Part shown: one piece after another, positions 61,458 through 64,000 of the stretch
How the letters are laid out: each line of letters begins with the position of its first letter
Position numbering within the stretch: the stretch's first letter is position 1
Origin: Candidatus Latescibacterota bacterium
GTDB taxonomy: Bacteria; JAAXHH01
Length of the DNA: 64,000 nucleotides
Assembly (NCBI GenBank): GCA_022822725.1
Contig: JAJEAN010000007.1
Span: 1,251,045 to 1,315,044 of the forward strand
Reading direction: 5' to 3'
Program-made: the position numbers and the translations under genes
The notes under the pieces: generated by a model
Seen by the model: the letters and a program-made list of their open reading frames with translations, nothing else
Database searches by the model: none
What the model was told of the DNA's origin: nothing

Positions 61458-64000
61458 CGGGGCGGCCGGGACCGTGCAGCCGCAGTGCGTTCCTGAAACG
61501 CTCCTGGGAGACCCAGCGCGTGTTGTAGGCGCTTCGGTAAGCGCGAAGGCCGGCTTCGTCCGGGTAAAGGGATTCCGGACCGTAAGGATAGCCGGCCATC
61601 CCGTGGAAGGGCAGCGGTTCGATCGTGGCGGCCGTCGCCGTGTTCAGGTCGCCCTCCTTCAGCCAGCCGTCGGTGTGCAGGACGAAGTTCCTCGTCCATC
61701 CAGGCGGTGGTTCGGGCAGGTCCGCCGCATCGAAGGTCACCTTGATTTCCTCTCCCGAACTGTAGATGACGTAACGGTTGTCGGATGCCCGCAGCAGGGG
61801 CGTCACGTCGCCGTACCGCGTCCGGTATCCCTCGAAGGGCAGCCACTGGGGTTCCCCGCTAAGCACCTGGTAATCCCGGATGAACGGGCCATATGGCGCG
61901 GTCCGGTACTCCCGGGAGTAGCCGCGGTAGTGCAGATCCGCGGTATCGGGCGACAACCGGGTGATGCGCCTTTCGATTCGCTCGGGTTCGTCGACGGTGT
62001 AAAAAGCCTCACTCCAGTATAACTCCAGATTGGTAGTGAGCCTTACCCGGTAGTCTTCGACGGGGAACCGGTCTGTCAGGTCGATGAAAACGGTCTTGTG
62101 TTCCCCCGATGGAAAGCCGGTGTACGGTATAGCGGTCCGCCACTGTCCCCTGCCGTCCGGCACTTCCAGGTACAGCGGGACCACGGCGGCGTTACTGCGC
62201 TGGGACAGGGCCAGGTTGGAACTGGGCTCGATCGGCATGATCCAGCCGCACAGGTAGAGGTGGATCCGTTCCGCGCCCTTCAGATCGCCCAGGTCCAGCG
62301 TGATGGAATGCCGTTCGGGAACGCCCTGGAAGTCTCCGAGCTGGTAATCACCGACGTACAGGTTGTCCCGGGCGGTGAGGGCGGGCAGGATGTCGTTGCC
62401 GTGGTGGTCGCGGGCCGACACGGGCAAGCGCGGTTCGGTCACCGTATGGATTTCGAGATCCGGGTAGGGCGGCGGGAGGTACTTTTCATCCACGAAGATG
62501 TCCGTTTCCGCCGGGTGGTCGACGACCAGCAATTCCATTCTGTCCATGTACACGGCGTCCCAGAGTTCCTCCACGACCCGGAGCTCGAACTTCCCGTCCC
62601 GCATCCGCAGCTGGTCGCCCCGGATCTTCACGAAGTCGTTCGCCGCGTCGGGCCAGGCCGGCGCGCCGGTTTCCGTCAGGGCGCCGATGGCGCTCCGCGT
62701 CATCAGGTGGGTGACGAAAACGTACCGGTCGCCGTTCCAGGTGTACAGAGACGGGCAGGATCCCTTGAGCCGCTGCGGTTCGACGACGAGCGTGCGGGAT
62801 TCCGGATCGATCCGGTTCTGGGGAACGCCGTTGCTCCACACGACCCGGATGACGTCTGCCTCATCCCGGCTGCCGAGACCGACGTGGGTGACGGTCGCGT
62901 CGACCTGCAGAGATTGGTAGTGCGATCCGGCGTTTACCTCTATGGTCGAACCTATGCCGTAGAAATTGTTCTTCCCGCTTCCTTCCAGGGCCGCGGCGAG
63001 CTGTACCTTGAGCCAGCCGTTCGCGTTGCCGCCGTCGTTCCGGAGCACCAGGGGACGGCCCGCGGCAAGCAGCACGAGATCCAGGTCTCCGTCCTCGTCC
63101 AGGTCGCCGGTTTCCACGTCCTCGACGATCTCGGGTGGACCGGGGAGCAGGTCGGCCCGTTCCTCGAATGCACCGTTGCCCAGGTTCCTGACCAGCCTGA
63201 GTCCCGGCCGGCCCGGCACCGAAGCACCGGCAAGCGCGAGATCGATGAATCCGTCATTGTCGAAATCGAAGGGCCGCACGGCGGTTATATCGAGGCCGTC
63301 ACACCCGTCACCGAACGCAATAGGCGTGTCCTCCCTTTCGAAACGGCGCCCATTGTCGTTCCACAACAACCGGCAGCCCTCGGCGGCGGTTCCCGCCATG
63401 AACAGGTCCAGCGCGCCGTCATTATTGAAATCGGCCGCGGCGACCGTCTTCGCTCCGTTCCAACGGATTCCGCCGAATCGTTCAGTCCAGTCCACCCATC
63501 TGCCCTGCCGCAGGTTCCGGTAGAGCCGGTGCGCGCCATCGTCGAACAGCGCGACGACGTCCACGGCGCCGTCCAGGTCGAAGTCGCCCCAGGCCAGCGA
63601 CCGGGCAGCCCGACCCTGGGAAACGCCTTCAGCGCTCCGGCCGGAAACGCCGGATGCCGAATTGAGCAAACCCGTGGCGGAGGTGGCCTCGTCGAAATCC
63701 CCTCCCTCCGTATGTCTGTAGAACCGAAGCACGCCCCTATCGGACGCCAGCACGTCCAGGTCCCCGTCGTGGTCGAAATCCGCCCGGGAAATTGAGGCGA
63801 AGAACCCCGGGCTTTCTCCCGGGTCCAGGGTTTGGACCAGGCCGAAATTCCCATCCCCATCGTTGCGGTACACCTGCGGAGGCAGCGACCCGGCTCTGAT
63901 GAGGTCCATGTCGCCGTCATTGTCGAAGTCTCCCGGGACCAGTCCGAAGACCGCGTCTTCCGGTATCGCATCGACCAAACCCGACCAGGGACTCGAAACG
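61429..64000 (-). CDS. Partial FG-GAP/VCBS and ASPIC/UnbV repeat protein, running off the right edge
   Basis: The minus-strand frame from the right edge to the TAA at 61429 is open, so the 5' end and signal peptide are outside the window. Repeated DFDNDGDMDLI, DFDHDGDLDVL and DFDLDGAVDVV units (FG-GAP/VCBS blades with Ca2+-binding DxDxDG loops) cover the first 300 residues. An ASPIC/UnbV-like part (STIEVNAGSHYQSLQVDATVTHVGLGSRDEADVIRVVWSNG) follows. The last 400 residues are beta-rich and unrecognised. Such proteins are exported, cell-surface or secreted. Function unknown. Confidence 0.85.
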   Translation of the reverse strand, partial: VSSPWSGLVDAIPEDAVFGLVPGDFDNDGDMDLIRAGSLPPQVYRNDGDGNFGLVQTLDPGESPGFFASISRADFDHDGDLDVLASDRGVLRFYRHTEGGDFDEATSATGLLNSASGVSGRSAEGVSQGRAARSLAWGDFDLDGAVDVVALFDDGAHRLYRNLRQGRWVDWTERFGGIRWNGAKTVAAADFNNDGALDLFMAGTAAEGCRLLWNDNGRRFEREDTPIAFGDGCDGLDITAVRPFDFDNDGFIDLALAGASVPGRPGLRLVRNLGNGAFEERADLLPGPPEIVEDVETGDLDEDGDLDLVLLAAGRPLVLRNDGGNANGWLKVQLAAALEGSGKNNFYGIGSTIEVNAGSHYQSLQVDATVTHVGLGSRDEADVIRVVWSNGVPQNRIDPESRTLVVEPQRLKGSCPSLYTWNGDRYVFVTHLMTRSAIGALTETGAPAWPDAANDFVKIRGDQLRMRDGKFELRVVEELWDAVYMDRMELLVVDHPAETDIFVDEKYLPPPYPDLEIHTVTEPRLPVSARDHHGNDILPALTARDNLYVGDYQLGDFQGVPERHSITLDLGDLKGAERIHLYLCGWIMPIEPSSNLALSQRSNAAVVPLYLEVPDGRGQWRTAIPYTGFPSGEHKTVFIDLTDRFPVEDYRVRLTTNLELYWSEAFYTVDEPERIERRITRLSPDTADLHYRGYSREYRTAPYGPFIRDYQVLSGEPQWLPFEGYRTRYGDVTPLLRASDNRYVIYSSGEEIKVTFDAADLPEPPPGWTRNFVLHTDGWLKEGDLNTATAATIEPLPFHGMAGYPYGPESLYPDEAGLRAYRSAYNTRWVSQERFRNALRLHGPGRPGNPAPAPTR

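Overview
The window is a G+C-rich bacterial chromosome segment. Outer-membrane porins, lipoproteins, an HlyD-like secretion protein and a heme A synthase point to an aerobic, double-membraned (Gram-negative-type) bacterium. The mix of a phytanoyl-CoA-dioxygenase-like enzyme, an enolase-superfamily enzyme, Gfo/Idh oxidoreductase, sugar isomerase, M1 peptidase and DUF6702 protein is typical of environmental, often sponge- or sediment-associated lineages such as Latescibacterota. That placement is an impression from gene content only; there is no rRNA in the window.

Left edge (1-5.1 kb): a long TPR-like protein that runs off the window faces away from an AAA ATPase plus DUF4276 (TOPRIM-like) pair. 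This pair looks like an anti-phage module.

The most interesting part is 5.3-20.6 kb, which I read as a previously undescribed RiPP (ribosomally made, modified peptide) system of the NHLP/TOMM type. A stand-alone precursor (20590-20339, minus) has a nitrile-hydratase-like leader ending in Val-Ser-Ala-Gly, followed by a core of only five residues, Leu-Cys-Cys-Cys-Trp. Converging on it is a plus-strand set of genes. They encode a flavin-dependent tryptophan halogenase, a shortened HlyD-like protein, two NHLM-type ABC transporters (the first with an intact C39 leader peptidase), a cyclase-like protein carrying its own NHLP leader-like N-terminus, an AlkB-type diiron hydroxylase fused to a degenerate GlnE-like adenylyltransferase region, a fused TOMM cyclodehydratase (E1-like plus YcaO), and an unrecognised 372-residue protein. 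The simplest model is that YcaO turns the three cysteines into contiguous thiazolines, the halogenase acts on the tryptophan, and the C39 transporter cuts after Ala-Gly and exports the modified pentapeptide.

Region 20.7-31.5 kb is catabolic and housekeeping: a sodium/solute symporter with its small partner, a frameshifted NHL-repeat gene, an SDR, a minus-strand operon (hypothetical, PhyH, mandelate-racemase-like, epimerase), heme A synthase, tRNA-Trp, an arginase-like protein and a CoA transferase. Region 31.7-39.2 kb holds GroES-like, Bax-inhibitor-like and signal peptidase genes, an M1 peptidase, DUF6702, a nucleotidyltransferase and two related lipoproteins, one with a collagen-like stretch. 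Region 39.4-44.4 kb is a plus-strand sugar/amine operon with a peptide-binding lipoprotein-like gene. Region 44.6-53.4 kb has a TPR protein, two cupins, a desaturase, a ferritin-like diiron protein, a CLC channel and a tandem pair of nearly identical porins. Region 53.5-64 kb has tsaC, ltaE, an anti-sigma-type ATPase, mutL, a sugar dehydrogenase, an EpmA/LysRS-like ligase, an alcohol dehydrogenase and a partial FG-GAP/ASPIC protein running off the right edge.

A second, genome-level theme is short tandem duplications (8-36 bp) that repeatedly sit across or just after stop codons, and as low-complexity inserts inside a few proteins.
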